Positions 53,529 through 64,000 of a stretch of 64,000 nt of DNA are shown in pieces; within the stretch, counting starts at the first letter, position 1, and each line of letters begins with the position of its first letter. A program made the translations under genes and the position numbers. Source of the DNA: Mimachlamys varia (Eukaryota; Mollusca; Bivalvia; Pectinida; Pectinidae); assembly GCA_947623455.1 (NCBI GenBank), contig OX392542.1:16871625-16935624 (forward strand). The letters are read 5' to 3'. The notes under the pieces are model-generated. The model made no database searches, was not told the DNA's origin, and worked only from the letters and a program-made list of their open reading frames with translations.

Positions 53529-55929
53529 CTGATAAAGCAAAAGGATTTGTATTTTGAATTGTTAGCATAACGCCCATCGACAATTTAGGGCCTATGTCAT
53601 TTAGGGCCAAACAAAACGGTCAAAACAAATCAATAACAAAATATACTGGAAAACCCAGAAAAAAAGTGTGCAAAAAAATCGCATTAAATATCATTAGCAA
53701 ACGAATTATTCAGTAAATCTATCAAGTATTTTTTATAACCATTACATAGGTAACTGCATATAAATGCCCAACAGTGTATGGACGCTACACGTATATCTGT
53801 TTGATAGAGAGAGCAGTTATTTGAAATATTCGCATTCAATCATAAAGTGTTTGACTGTAAATGGTTGATCACATGTATGCCAGTGAGGTTGATAGTAAAA
53901 TGTCACTATTTGTAATAAACACTCTAAATTGTTTTCTGTGTAACATTTGACAAGTTATCTGGAGCAGCTCCTTCTCTATATTAGATGTGGTCTGACTTTC
54001 CTCAATTCTCATTGGCTACATGGAGGTCCATATTTAGTGATATCGACCTGATGTTTTTATTTTTAGAAACACCGAGTGAATATTGCATTTGTGACGACAT
54101 ATAGGGATTGAACGGCGTTGTTTAATTTTCATGCCGGTATGAATGCAAAGCGGTTACATCCATATTGCATGAAGCCCGCTAGGGCTTCATGGTCAATATG
54201 GATGTAACCGATTTGCATTCATACCGGCATGAAAATTAAACAACGCCGTTGAATTCATATATTTACATTTTTACTACTGAACAATTGTCTAATTTATTTT
54301 CTTATTTATTGAACAACTGGTTAATCAACTGCGTTTGTTATTGCGCCGTCCTTTAAACGAAAAAGGCGGCACAGCCATAATTTGGGTAAAATTGGCGCCA
54401 ATAATCTACCGTAGTCATTTGAACGTTTGACGCGGGGGCCTTCTCCATGTTATCCGAAGCGGAGCCGTAAGACTCCAATTGAACAAGACTAATATATTAC
54501 GTCATAAGTAATTCACGTGAATGGATGTATTCATACTGTATTCATGATGTATTCTTATAGTCTAGTGTTTGTTGTTTTCAGTTGGTATGTTCATATAGAG
54601 AAGAAACAATCAGAATGTAAATATAATCATTGTGTACTCATGCATGCAACTGTAAATTTCATTCTTTATCAAGACAGATTTAACAAGTTTCACATCTATG
54701 ATAAAAATTAAGGACCTTTGATTCGGTCAATATAGTGTAATACCGACCTGGTACAATCTAAAATATTGACCTCGGGCTAAAGCTCTCGGTTAATATTTGA
54801 TTCTACCAGGTTGGTATAACACCATATTGACCTCAGCAAAGGTCCATAATTGATATATATCACCATTGATAAAAGGTAATACGGTTGTCATGTTCAATGT
54901 TTATTGCATCACGAAAATCAAATATCATAATGATTGTTACAATAATTACACAAGCATTGTACACGTAACCCTACATAACGATATTTCGTACATACCCGAG
55001 CCGACCAGCACGGCTGTCTGGCCATTTGTGTGTGCTATCAACATCAGGAGGAACGCTACCAGTCTTTAAAAAAATAACAATAAGAGTATTTTATCTATTT
55101 CTTCAAAACAATAAACGTACTCTTGTTGATTAATACTTATGTTTTTACGGATGTATTGCATAACAGTTACCATCGTATGGCATTGCCACAATTGTGTATA
55201 TACTAATTACATTACTTACCGAATTCAATTAGCAGCCATAGCGGCTATGGATACCATGAACCGATGGTACAGATGATTTTCTATTTCATTGAATTTGCCT
55301 TTTTGTCCAGTTGGCTTTCATATTTTCTATAAACGCCAACTAAAGGCAGTTCGATGTTCGATAAAATGCTATAAACAAGTATTGTACTTTTTTGGTTTCT
55401 TTGATCGATCGTAGCACAAAATTGGGCAAACCTACGAATAGTTCTTTTGACATTTTCTGATTTGCCATGAAATCCAATTTTCACAAATGTGTTTTTGGGA
55501 AAAAAGTTAATTAAAAACAGAATAAGTTTTACCTTTCAGAGGTGTACATTAAGATGCGTATATGTTTTAAATAGTGTGTTAATACACAGTTGCCTGAGTT
55601 TCTGCCGGTATATAAAAAAATGTTTATATATATGGAACTGCGGCCCATTACAGAATGTAATTATTTTTGTGTGCCAATTCGTTTTTACAGTGGATGTCAA
55701 TCCTATAAAAAGGATTTTGTTATGATTATTATTGATATCAATAAAAGGAAAACTTGGATAAAATATTTAGAATTAATGTCTGACATAACGTTTCCGGATA
55801 CAAAGAGTCTTCGAGCGCTCAAAACCATTCTTCTTTTAACAATGAAGAAAGACATTTTTTAAAGATAAATAATGACATATACATTGGATTCTAAACTCAC
55901 CCTTTTAAATAGATGTTAGTTCCCTTCAT
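53161..55929 (-). CDS. Predicted secreted Glu/Pro-rich, Cys-rich protein, three exons
   Basis: I do not recognise the family. Exons 55929-55901, 55063-54996 and 53528-53161 join in phase (GG+A, G+AT) to 155 codons including TAA. Residues 1-27 look like a signal peptide: MKGTNIYLKG then LVAFLLMLIAHTNG, with likely cleavage near NG|QT. Residues about 42-85 are acidic and proline-rich with EPPEP and EPLE repeats. Then come Cys clusters PCFCGIRCCTSP and SFACCGCTLCP. Exon 3 codons repeat GAACCACCGGAA-like units. A TATA box lies 92-100 bp upstream of the ATG. Exon 3 might end earlier at a weak donor after CCTSP. A mantle or mucus secreted protein is possible but is only a guess. Confidence 0.7.
54113..54248. 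mobile_element. 136-bp near-perfect palindrome
   Basis: Arms CGGCGTTGTTTAATTTTCAT and its inverse extend almost to the centre, 'catgaagcccgctagggctt'. Flanked by TTGAA on both sides (54108-54112, 54249-54253). In intron 2 of the secreted-protein gene. Confidence 0.9.
54996..55063 (-). CDS. Secreted-protein gene, exon 2
   Basis: 68 bp, acceptor TTTTTTTAAAG, encodes (G)LVAFLLMLIAHTNGQTAVLV and GS; donor CGG|GTATGT. Supplies the hydrophobic core and cleavage region. Confidence 0.7.
55901..55929 (-). CDS. Secreted-protein gene, exon 1
   Basis: ATG at 55929, MKGTNIYLK plus two bases, donor AAAGG|GTGAGT. Basic N-terminal part of the signal peptide. Confidence 0.68.
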
Positions 55930-56020
55930 GTTCGTTGTGTATAGCGCACACCAAAGCTAGTCCAGTACTGTTAGACCCACACCAAAGCTAGTTCTGTACA
56001 TCTAGTTACACGTACCTTAC

Positions 56021-56029
56021 ATTTATATA
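56021..56029 (-). promoter_or_regulatory. TATA box of the secreted-protein gene
   Basis: TATATAAAT on the minus strand; expected start of transcription about 55990-55998, giving a 60-70-base 5' UTR. That UTR has a 31-bp-spaced direct repeat ACTAGCTTTGGTGTG (55992 and 55961). Confidence 0.6.
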
Positions 56030-56502
56030 CTTACAAGCACGTGCTACAGATCAGGTAATACGAAATGTTCAACATCAGTTATATTTGATCAAACTCAGTG
56101 GAGCGTGTCCGGCGTAGGCCGGTTTCCTCTGTGATGTTCACCGGTATCTGGACCGGAAACTAGCTCATTAATACCAAATACGTGACCAATACGTGACATT
56201 TTAGTTCTTTTTCTAGGTTAACGATGACAACTGTTAAAAATAGAACTTAAATAACAATCTGAGGTAAGAAAAGGTAAATATTCCCTGATAAAATAACTAT
56301 GTTTATTTCATTTTTACCACTGAAATTTCGAAAATTATTCATTTCATAAAAGTGGAAACAAACTAGACATATTATATAATTATGTGCTATACGCACTTGC
56401 GAAAAATATCAAATATTAGCCCCATTCGTGGAGTATGCAAGGTGTTACCGAAGACAATGCAAGATATCGAAAAATGCATATATGTCTTTCTTCACTGTTT
56501 AA

Positions 56503-56887
56503 AGGCCCAATATACGTAACTTTCGGCAAAACTTGAAGCGAAAACCAAGCCTAATAACTTATTATATTTATAGATTTAGTTAAGATTAACTGATATCAGC
56601 AATATTCAAGATGAATTCTTTCGCGGTTACCGGTACAGCAGCAGTTGAAACACGCTATTTGTAAACACGCGTCCATTTTGAACTGTCTTCTACCTTCGAT
56701 TTGTTGTTGAAGTGGGCCCCACCTGAATTATTTTTAATTCTTTGCATTTTTTTGTCAAGAGTTTCTTGTTAGTTACCGCTCAGGTTAACTTCGTTTTAGG
56801 CTTATTTATGCCTGGTTATCATCTAGATTTTTTTTTAGAATTTTTCAGAATCACGAAAAATTCACTGAAGTTACGTATATTGGACCT
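56503..56887. mobile_element. TTAA-flanked MITE, copy 3 (385 bp, inverted)
   Basis: Same family as 30986 and 38823, opposite orientation, TTAA at 56499-56502 and 56888-56891. Confidence 0.88.
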
Positions 56888-57329
56888 TTAAAGAAAAATG
56901 GTTTTGAGCACACGAAGACTCTTTGTATTCGGAAACGTTATAGTATACTAGGTCAGACATAACATTTTGAATGTAAACTTAATATCTTATCTAAGTTTTC
57001 CTTTTATTGATATAAATTATAATCATAACAAAACCCTTTTTATAAGATGGACATCCACTGTAAAATCGAATTGGCACAATCATGTGGAATATGTTAGGTG
57101 ATACTAAAGACATTGTAAGATATCGTCTATGTCTGTGAAAGGACAAAGTCTTTAACAATGGACAAAGCGTCTGTAGAAGGACGCAAACCGTTTTCAAAGG
57201 ACTTAGATATATATATATACGTGTAAGTAAAACAGATTTACACACTGTACCAGTCGTTTAAACGAAAAAGGACGCTTCGTTAACAAGCTTGGAACACAAG
57301 AGCTGTACAAGGACGGCAGTGGTTTATAA

Positions 57330-59232
57330 GGAACAAAAGTGTCTGTAAAGGTTGCCAGTTTTTTTAAAAGTGACACAAGTGTACGTTAAAGGATGCCAGT
57401 AGTTAACAAGTGACACAAGTGTACGTTAAAGGATGCCAGTAGTTAACAAGTGACGTAAGTGTACGTTAAAGGATGCCAGTAGTTAACAAGTGACGTAAGT
57501 GTACGTTAAAGGATGCCAGTAGTTAACAAGTGACACAAGTGTACGTTAAAGGATGCCAGTAGTTAACAAGTGACGTGTCTGTCAAAGGACACCAGTGTAC
57601 GTTAAAGGATGCCAGTAGTTAACAAGTGACGTAAGTGTACGTTAAAGGATGCCAGTAGTTAACAAGTGACGTAAGTGTACGTTAAAGGATGCCAGTAGTT
57701 AACAAGTGACACAAGTGTACGTTAAAGGATGCCAGTAGTTAACAAGTGACACAAGTGTACGTTAAAGGATGCCAGTAGTTAACAAGTGACGTAAGTGTAC
57801 GTTAAAGGATGCCAGTAGTTAACAAGTGACGTAAGTGTACGTTAAAGGATGCCAGTAGTTAACAAGTGACACAAGTGTACGTTAAAGGATGCCAGTAGTT
57901 AACAAGTGACACAAGTGTACGTTAAAGGATGCCAGTAGTTAACAAGTGACACAAGTGTACGTTAAAGGATGCCAGTAGTTAACAAGTGACACAAGTGTAC
58001 GTTAAAGGATGCCAGTAGTTAACAAGTGACACAAGTGTACGTTAAAGGATGCCAGTAGTTAACAAGTGACGTGTCTGTCAAAGGACACCAGTGTACGTTA
58101 AAGGATGCCAGTAGTTAACAAGTGACGTAAGTGTACGTTAAAGGATGCCAGTAGTTAACAAGTGACGTAAGTGTACGTTAAAGGATGCCAGTAGTTAACA
58201 AGTGACACAAGTGTACGTTAAAGGATGCCAGTAGTTAACAAGTGACGTAAGTGTACGTTAAAGGATGCCAGTAGTTAACAAGTGACACAAGTGTACGTTA
58301 AAGGATGCCAGTAGTTAACAAGTGACGTGTCTGTAAAAGTGACACAAGTGTACGTTAAAGGATGCCAGTAGTTAACAAGTGACGTAAGTGTACGTTAAAG
58401 GATGCCAGTAGTTAACAAGTGACACAAGTGTACGTTAAAGGATGCCAGTAGTTAACAAGTGACGTGTCTGTAAAAGTGACACAAGTGTACGTTAAAGGAT
58501 GCCAGTAGTTAACAAGTGACACAAGTGTACGTTAAAGGATGCCAGTAGTTAACAAGTGACACAAGTGTACGTTAAAGGATGCCAGTAGTTAACAAGTGAC
58601 GTAAGTGTACGTTAAAGGATGCCAGTAGTTAACAAGTGACACAAGTGTACGTTAAAGGATGCCAGTAGTTAACAAGTGACGTGTCTGTCAAAGGACACCA
58701 GTGTACGTTAAAGGATGCCAGTAGTTAACAAGTGACGTAAGTGTACGTTAAAGGATGCCAGTAGTTAACAAGTGACGTAAGTGTACGTTAAAGGATGCCA
58801 GTAGTTAACAAGTGACGTAAGTGTACGTTAAAGGATGCCAGTAGTTAACAAGTGACACAAGTGTACGTTAAAGGATGCCAGTAGTTAACAAGTGACACAA
58901 GTGTACGTTAAAGGATGCCAGTAGTTAACAAGTGACGTGTCTGTAAAAGTGACACAAGTGTACGTTAAAGGATGCCAGTAGTTAACAAGTGACGTAAGTG
59001 TACGTTAAAGGATGCCAGTAGTTAACAAGTGACACAAGTGTACGTTAAAGGATGCCAGTAGTTAACAAGTGACGTGTCTGTAAAAGTGACACAAGTGTAC
59101 GTTAAAGGATGCCAGTAGTTAACAAGTGACGTAAGTGTACGTTAAAGGATGCCAGTAGTTAACAAGTGACACAAGTGTACGTTAAAGGATGCCAGTAGTT
59201 AACAAGTGACGTGTCTGTCAAAGGACACCAGT
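57330..59232. repeat. 1.9-kb minisatellite of 40-bp units
   Basis: About 45 units of 'gtgtacgttaaaggatgcca' 'gtagttaacaagtgac' ending in either ACAA or GTAA, broken at intervals by two spacer types, 'gtgtctgtcaaaggacacca' and 'gtgtctgtaaaagtgac'. Unit identity is very high, and spacer blocks recur in the same order, showing segmental duplication. Confidence 0.96.
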
Positions 59233-60853
59233 CGTTTAAAACGGACAGATGTGTCCTTGATAGGATATGATCGTTATAACATACACATGAACAAGGAAAG
59301 TTACATGGAGAACACATAAAAATCAAAGTAATGAAAGTACTGAAACGCTAAAACTTCTAACAAAAGTATGTATTTTTTAACAGCTATTGAAGTGATTTTG
59401 TTGTGTGGGTTACTAAGTTTCGATAGCAGAAGGTTTCAGAATAGGGATTAGGTTAGTAAGTATTTAGAGTAAACATAATTTACACGCAAATTGTTTAGAT
59501 TGACGAGTTGTTTTCAATGTACATTTCAGTGCAGTGCTTTTACAATTTGAATAAAATATCATTTTTTTTAATTTTGAAATGAATATTGATCAATTTACAG
59601 GGAAGCGAATGTGTTTCTTTTAAGATATGCATTGAAATAAACGGTATTAGTTTGTTAGACACAAAATGAAGCTTTATTTCATAAACCTTCCCTGCAACAG
59701 TTAAAACAATTTTAGCAAAAAATCACACCTGAGATCCAGTTGGAAATGCAAGATGAGATTAATTACGGGAGCAATGGCAGATCAAAGTTGAAACGACATA
59801 TACTGGTCTGTTTTGATAATAAAATGTTTGTTTGTAAGGTAATAACAGTTTGCATTATGAAGTAGACATATCATACCAACCTCCTAAAAGTACGATTAAT
59901 GAAAACGGATGTAATGTAGCAATTTAAACATTTCGTTTCATTTCATTCTATATCATACATATGTACATGTATATCTCATAAAAGATTTAAGATATGATGT
60001 CGTTTGTAGAAAACCAAATGCGACATTAGCTTTAGAACATATATATAAACTATTAAGTCTTATAAACATTTAAGACATCGGATAAAGAATATCCCGTGCA
60101 TCAGAGACACTAACGTATGCACATACATAGTAAGTCAAACATATCTGTATGAACATTAAACGATAGGTTCCAGAAGGATCTTGGTACCAACCATAGACTA
60201 TCTTCATTTGTTTTTAAAAAAAGTTGGATTTTTTCCTTTCTTTTTTCTTCTTAAGAAAAGGCATTATCAACTGAAAGATGGTATTCTGTGAGCTAAATAT
60301 CCAAGATGGCCTTCGGTCAGAAATCAAATCAAAACCAGGACTGTTGGCTATGAAGCGATTATATAATCAAAGTTTAATACAAATTGCATGACAGTACACA
60401 CGCACCTGTTAGGGATGTGTCTGGGACAAACCACGATCCGTACATACGAGTGTATATACAGCACCGATCGCGAGAGCTCGAGGTTATATATGGTGTGTGT
60501 AGCTATACACAGAGAGGTTATGTATACACAGATGGGTCAAACTAAGAACAGAGACGTAATATTTAAATGAGCTGTGGGAGTGAAAAATTGATTTCTTTGT
60601 TACAAATTGCATATAGATGTTTGAAGTCATCATAATTATCAACAATACCATGGGAACATCATTTCCTTTAATGTTCAGGCTTTCAAATAGTTCATATATC
60701 ATGCGATTGGTAGTTATTCAAGCTTTTCCGGAGCGGGAGGGGAAAAATGACATGGGTCAAAAGGTCACAGAATAGTGGCAGCAATAGACGCCAAAACTAC
60801 TCGTAGTTTTAGCGCTAAAAATATAGAATAATGGTGAAAACTGAGTCATCAAA
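59233..60853. other. Intergenic, no gene seen
   Basis: AT-rich. 60170-60225 is a copy of 50965-51020. No ORF here has recognisable similarity. Confidence 0.5.
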
Positions 60854-61070
60854 TCAAGTAGGCATAATAACGAGCATATTTAAAACGTCAATCTTTATAT
60901 CATACGAGGATGCAGAACATTTCTGAATGAGACCAAGATGGCGATAATAAACCCTGCTCAAAGTGTTAATAAACCAGCTTCTCTTGAATCCCTGTGCCAT
61001 TAATTTTTCCTTCAGCAGCCGATATCTATCACGAAAATCTCGATATTTAGAGCAAGTCAAAGATTAACGT
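60854..61070 (-). pseudogene. Fragment of a reverse-transcriptase-like element (minus)
   Basis: Reads CSKYRDFRDRYRLLKEKLMA, QGFKRSWFINTLSRVYYRHL and GLIQK. The same family as 62461-62880 in the other orientation, covering the block just after it. I recall this motif set as the C-terminal end of reverse-transcriptase-bearing elements in bivalves and corals. Only about 60 codons remain. Confidence 0.6.
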
Positions 61071-61500
61071 GTTAACTGCGATAGGTAAACACCATAGGTT
61101 GTAGAAACAGAATGTTACTATGTAGAAAGGGACAATTCGCGATCGAAATCATTACAAGTATCAATAGTTAGCTGTCCATGTTAGTCATAGCTAAGGTAAA
61201 GTTCGAGGTAAGCAGCTGATGTAGAAAAGTCTGTTGTGTCCATTATTCTAAATTCAGAAAGGTATATGCGTCCACCTTGGTCAGCAATCTTCTTCTATGA
61301 AAATTAAGCTAAGAGTGGGGCAAGTTTGATTCCATAGGAATGCCGGCAGTCTGCTAGAAAATATTGTCTTCTAATTCAATAAATATATTGTCAACCAGTT
61401 GCAGTATATGCTTTGTATTTGATAAAGTATGTTCCAATATAGCTCACAGCATATATTTGTATCGTGGCCCACCTTTCTTGGAAAAACCCAATTCTCTATA

Positions 61501-62080
61501 AGACAAGAACTCCACGGAAGTGGATGTGTCGCCTGCGCAGCAAGTTGGGAGATACTGAAGTAACTGCACTCAAACAGATTTTCTCTTTATAGCAACAGTG
61601 ACCTTGACCTTTGACCCTGAGAAGCAATCCCAAGCAAGTACTTTTGGTAAGGAAGTACTTAATGAAGTTTGAGTTTGATTGGCCCAATGAAACTAAAGTT
61701 ATCGCACGGAAACCAATTTTTATTTATAGCAACAGTGACCTTGACCTTTGACCCTTGACCCTGAAAAGCAATCCCAAGCGAGCACTTTTGGTATGGAAGT
61801 ACTCTATGAAGTTTGAGTTTGAATGGCCCAAGAAACTAAAGTTATCGCACGGAAACCGATTTTCTATTTATAGCAACAGTGACCTTGACCTTTGACCTTT
61901 GACCCTGAAAATAAATCCCAATCGAACGCTTTTAGTAAGAAAGCACTGTATGAAGTTTGAGTTTGATTGGCCCAAGGAAACTCAAGTTATCGCACGGAAA
62001 CTGTTGGTACCAGACGCCGCCGACGCCGACATAGTGATCCCTATATGTCGCCTTTTCAGGCGACACAAGAACGAAGACCT
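61501..62080. mobile_element. Tandem-core element with 125-130-bp units
   Basis: Starts 'agacaagaactccacggaag', has three units with 'agcaacagtgaccttgacct', 'ttgaccctga' and 'aagtttgagtttgattggcc', ends in a 'gacgccgccgacgcc' tract and hairpin 'tcgccttttcaggcga'. Same build as the 9.4-kb element; Helitron/pearl-like by inference. Confidence 0.7.
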
Positions 62081-62460
62081 TCTTTCAGTTTGATAATTAT
62101 GATGTATAGAAGTGTACAGGGTAGACAAATCAAATATTTGATAGATGAAACATTTTTAAGGAGGGAATGATTGTTCAGAAGATCTTTCAAGTGTTTCAAA
62201 ATCAACATCCCGTTCATTCCACCTCTGGAGTATACCGTGTCACAATGAGAATGATAGGAATGGTTGTAAAAGGTTTAAATAGACTTGTTTGAGCAATTAT
62301 CAGAGCCAGCGATTAGACATTGCTTATAAGGATCCTTGTGCAGTTTCAGTATCCAATTTAGATGAAGTAGGTCAATTATACGAACAGTAAATGTGACACC
62401 GTTTGGAAACAAGGATGACGTTATGTCAGGTCTGTAGCCACATACTTATCATGTAGGTCA

Positions 62461-62880
62461 GTGATGCTCATCAGAGTCGAGATGAATCGACTTGTGTTTA
62501 GTTTTCATTTTGTCTCTCCTAAATCAGCTTCTTATCTCGATCTTTACTTAAACTATGACCAACGCGGGCAACTTACTACTAAGCTGTATGATAATCGTGA
62601 CGATTTCAATTTTCCGATCGTGAACTTTCCCTTTCTTGATAGTAACATTCCTGTTTCTCCATCCTATGGTGTTTACATGTCGCAATTGATTCGTTATTCT
62701 AGGGCTTGCACTAGATATCGATATTTTCGTGATAGATGTTAACTGCTACTAACTAACGGCACAGAGGTTCGAGAGATACAGGTTGATGAAGACTATTGGC
62801 AAGTTTTATGGTCGCCATCTTGATCTCATCGAGAAATATTCTGTATCTTTATGTGATATGAAGATGGACGTTTTTTAGTT
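62461..62880 (+). pseudogene. Decayed reverse-transcriptase-like element C-terminus
   Basis: SYLDLYLNYDQRGQLTTKLY, DNRDDFNFPIVNFPFLDSNI and YGVYMSQLIRYSRACTRY in one frame to a stop at 62742; the homologous continuation RLMKTIGKFYGRHLDLIEKY resumes in another frame at about 62780. So it carries a frameshift and is dead. 'ggaggcgcttactcttccgg' at 62999 may be the element's tail. Confidence 0.65.
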
Positions 62881-63184
62881 TGCGTATTAGTGTGCTTACT
62901 TGTTGTGATTGACATTGATTCCTAGGTTCTCATTTTGAGGATTGATGCTTACTTGGATGTGACCATGATTTGCATGGCGGATATCGTCGATGAAGCAGGA
63001 GGCGCTTACTCTTCCGGACGCTTACCATTTCGGAACATCTGGTGCTTTATGGGCTTTAACGAGAGTTTCCATGTTAATATTTCCTTTGTTCCTATGTTGC
63101 CTCTAGTTTAATCGATTTTGAGTTCGGGTTATGGTTTTGTTGACACGTTGGTATTCTCTGATAACAACACGGCATACTGAGCAC

Positions 63185-63526
63185 TAGTCCGAAGGGTTCT
63201 GACTCTCTAACCCGCTTAATATTTTGACGACAGGCGGGTGCGAGAGTCAGAATTCCTACTTAGTTAAAAAGTGGAAATTTTACCGACCCGTGCACGGGTC
63301 GCCTTTTAAGTCGTGTTTAATAATATGAAACATTTCCGATCACATGTAAATTAAGTATCAATGGAAAGAACAGATATTTTTCTACTAACCTACACATTTA
63401 ATCAAGTCACAGGAGGTCGTAAACCAACTGTCGTCATCCATTTCTAAAAACTAACCAGTTTCCTGACGTCTGTTTGAAAATCGTCAAAATATTAAGCGGG
63501 TCAGAGAGTAAGAACCCTTCGGACTA
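63185..63526. mobile_element. 342-bp MITE with perfect 9-bp target duplication
   Basis: Terminal repeats TAGTCCGAAGGGTTCTGACT and inverse TAGTCCGAAGGGTTCTTACT, extending through CCGCTTAATATTTTGACG; flanked by ACTGAGCAC at 63176-63184 and 63527-63535. The 9-bp duplication points to a Mutator-like family. Confidence 0.9.
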
Positions 63527-63535
63527 ACTGAGCAC

Positions 63536-64000
63536 ATTCAAAGATACAGAATAATTCTAAATGAGGTCATGATGTTGGCCACAAAACTTGTAAATGTTGT
63601 GATTTGACAACGCACTAGGGCAGATTCTGTGTAACACCATAAGCTCACGTGATTAAACCTTTTTGTCATTACTGGGTGACTTTATAAGGAAAAATACGCT
63701 TAAAAAGAATTTTGTATCAATATTTCCATTAAATCATTACGCATTCAAGCATATGATTTGTAAATAAACCCTTTATTTGACATCTACTGCAATAATCAAA
63801 ATATACAGGAGAGTTCACCACAAATCACCACACTGTCCTTTACAGGCCTATAGTACATGGAATCATATCTTACCTCCTTATGTCTGATAAACAGATTAAA
63901 CAACTAGTGTCCGTACTGTCGGTTTTGAGCATCTCTAACAAATTATCCTGTTAAATTGCAATTCATAATATGCTTTATTGCAATGTCGGGTATGTATACT
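63536..64000. other. No feature seen
   Basis: AT-rich, unique at this scale, no ORF of note. Confidence 0.4.

Larger units (their letters stand above)
55655..57085. repeat. Inverted repeat interrupted by a nested MITE
   Basis: Left arm about 55655-55865, right arm about 56475-57085. Matching stretches: 'gtggatgtc.atcctataaa' against its inverse near 57060-57040, 'gatatcaataaaaggaaaac' near 57015-56995, and 'acaaagagtcttcg' near 56925. The right arm is split at TTAA by MITE copy 3. Confidence 0.85.

Noticed and set aside
57330..59232. Regular repeats and spacers resembling a CRISPR array
   Set aside because: Spacers are not unique, units are directly joined, and the genome is eukaryotic.

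Overview
The window is eukaryotic nuclear DNA, AT-rich and intron-rich, most likely from a bivalve mollusc. That placement is an inference from the repeats: tRNA-derived SINEs, elements opening with a 'caagaggccc..gggcc' hairpin, elements with tandem cores rich in 'ggtcaaggtca', the recurring 'aaagggagataac' motif, and hAT-like ends reading 'cagtggcggatccagg'. No species call is made.

Three genes can be supported, all built exon by exon with splice sites and reading phase checked by hand. (1) SMG8, a subunit of the SMG1 kinase complex in nonsense-mediated mRNA decay, runs on the minus strand from a start codon at 38237 leftwards off the window edge. Sixteen exons (about 765 codons) are visible; roughly the last quarter lies beyond base 1. 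(2) Triosephosphate isomerase (TPI) is complete on the plus strand, six exons from 38455 to 49414, 248 residues with all catalytic residues, and a poly(A) signal at 49973. (3) An unrecognised three-exon minus-strand gene at 55929-53161 is predicted to encode a 154-residue secreted protein with a signal peptide, a Glu/Pro-rich repeat region and a Cys-rich tail; it has a TATA box at 56021-56029. SMG8 and TPI are head to head with only 217 bp between start codons, so they probably share a promoter. That gap holds a TCGCGAGA motif and an inverted pair of ERR-type TCAAGGTCA sites.

The most unusual pattern is in the introns. In at least nine of about 21 introns of these two neighbouring genes, a tandem array abuts a splice site, and its repeat unit contains a copy of that splice site plus the adjoining exon edge. 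The extremes are a 5.6-kb array of about 85 units (66 bp) after SMG8 exon 15, each carrying the last 38 bases of the exon and its 5' splice site, and 18 units (57 bp) before TPI exon 4, each carrying the 3' splice site and the first 34 bases of the exon. Smaller arrays follow SMG8 exons 5, 8, 11, 13 and 16 and TPI exon 2, and one precedes SMG8 exon 2. These act on paper as fields of decoy splice sites. Two terminal-inverted-repeat elements also sit directly against SMG8 donors.

The rest is repeats: minisatellites (33, 24, 40 and 99 bp), Helitron/pearl-like elements with tandem cores, TTAA-flanked MITEs in three copies, two foldback elements with perfect 9-bp target duplications, pogo/Tigger-like MITEs with TA duplications, a BEL/Pao integrase relic, fragments of a reverse-transcriptase-like element, and SINEs. 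Layout: 1-32 kb SMG8 exons 16-2 in repeat-filled introns; 32-38 kb SMG8 intron 1; 38-50 kb TPI; 50-53 kb intergenic; 53-56 kb secreted-protein gene; 56-64 kb repeats.
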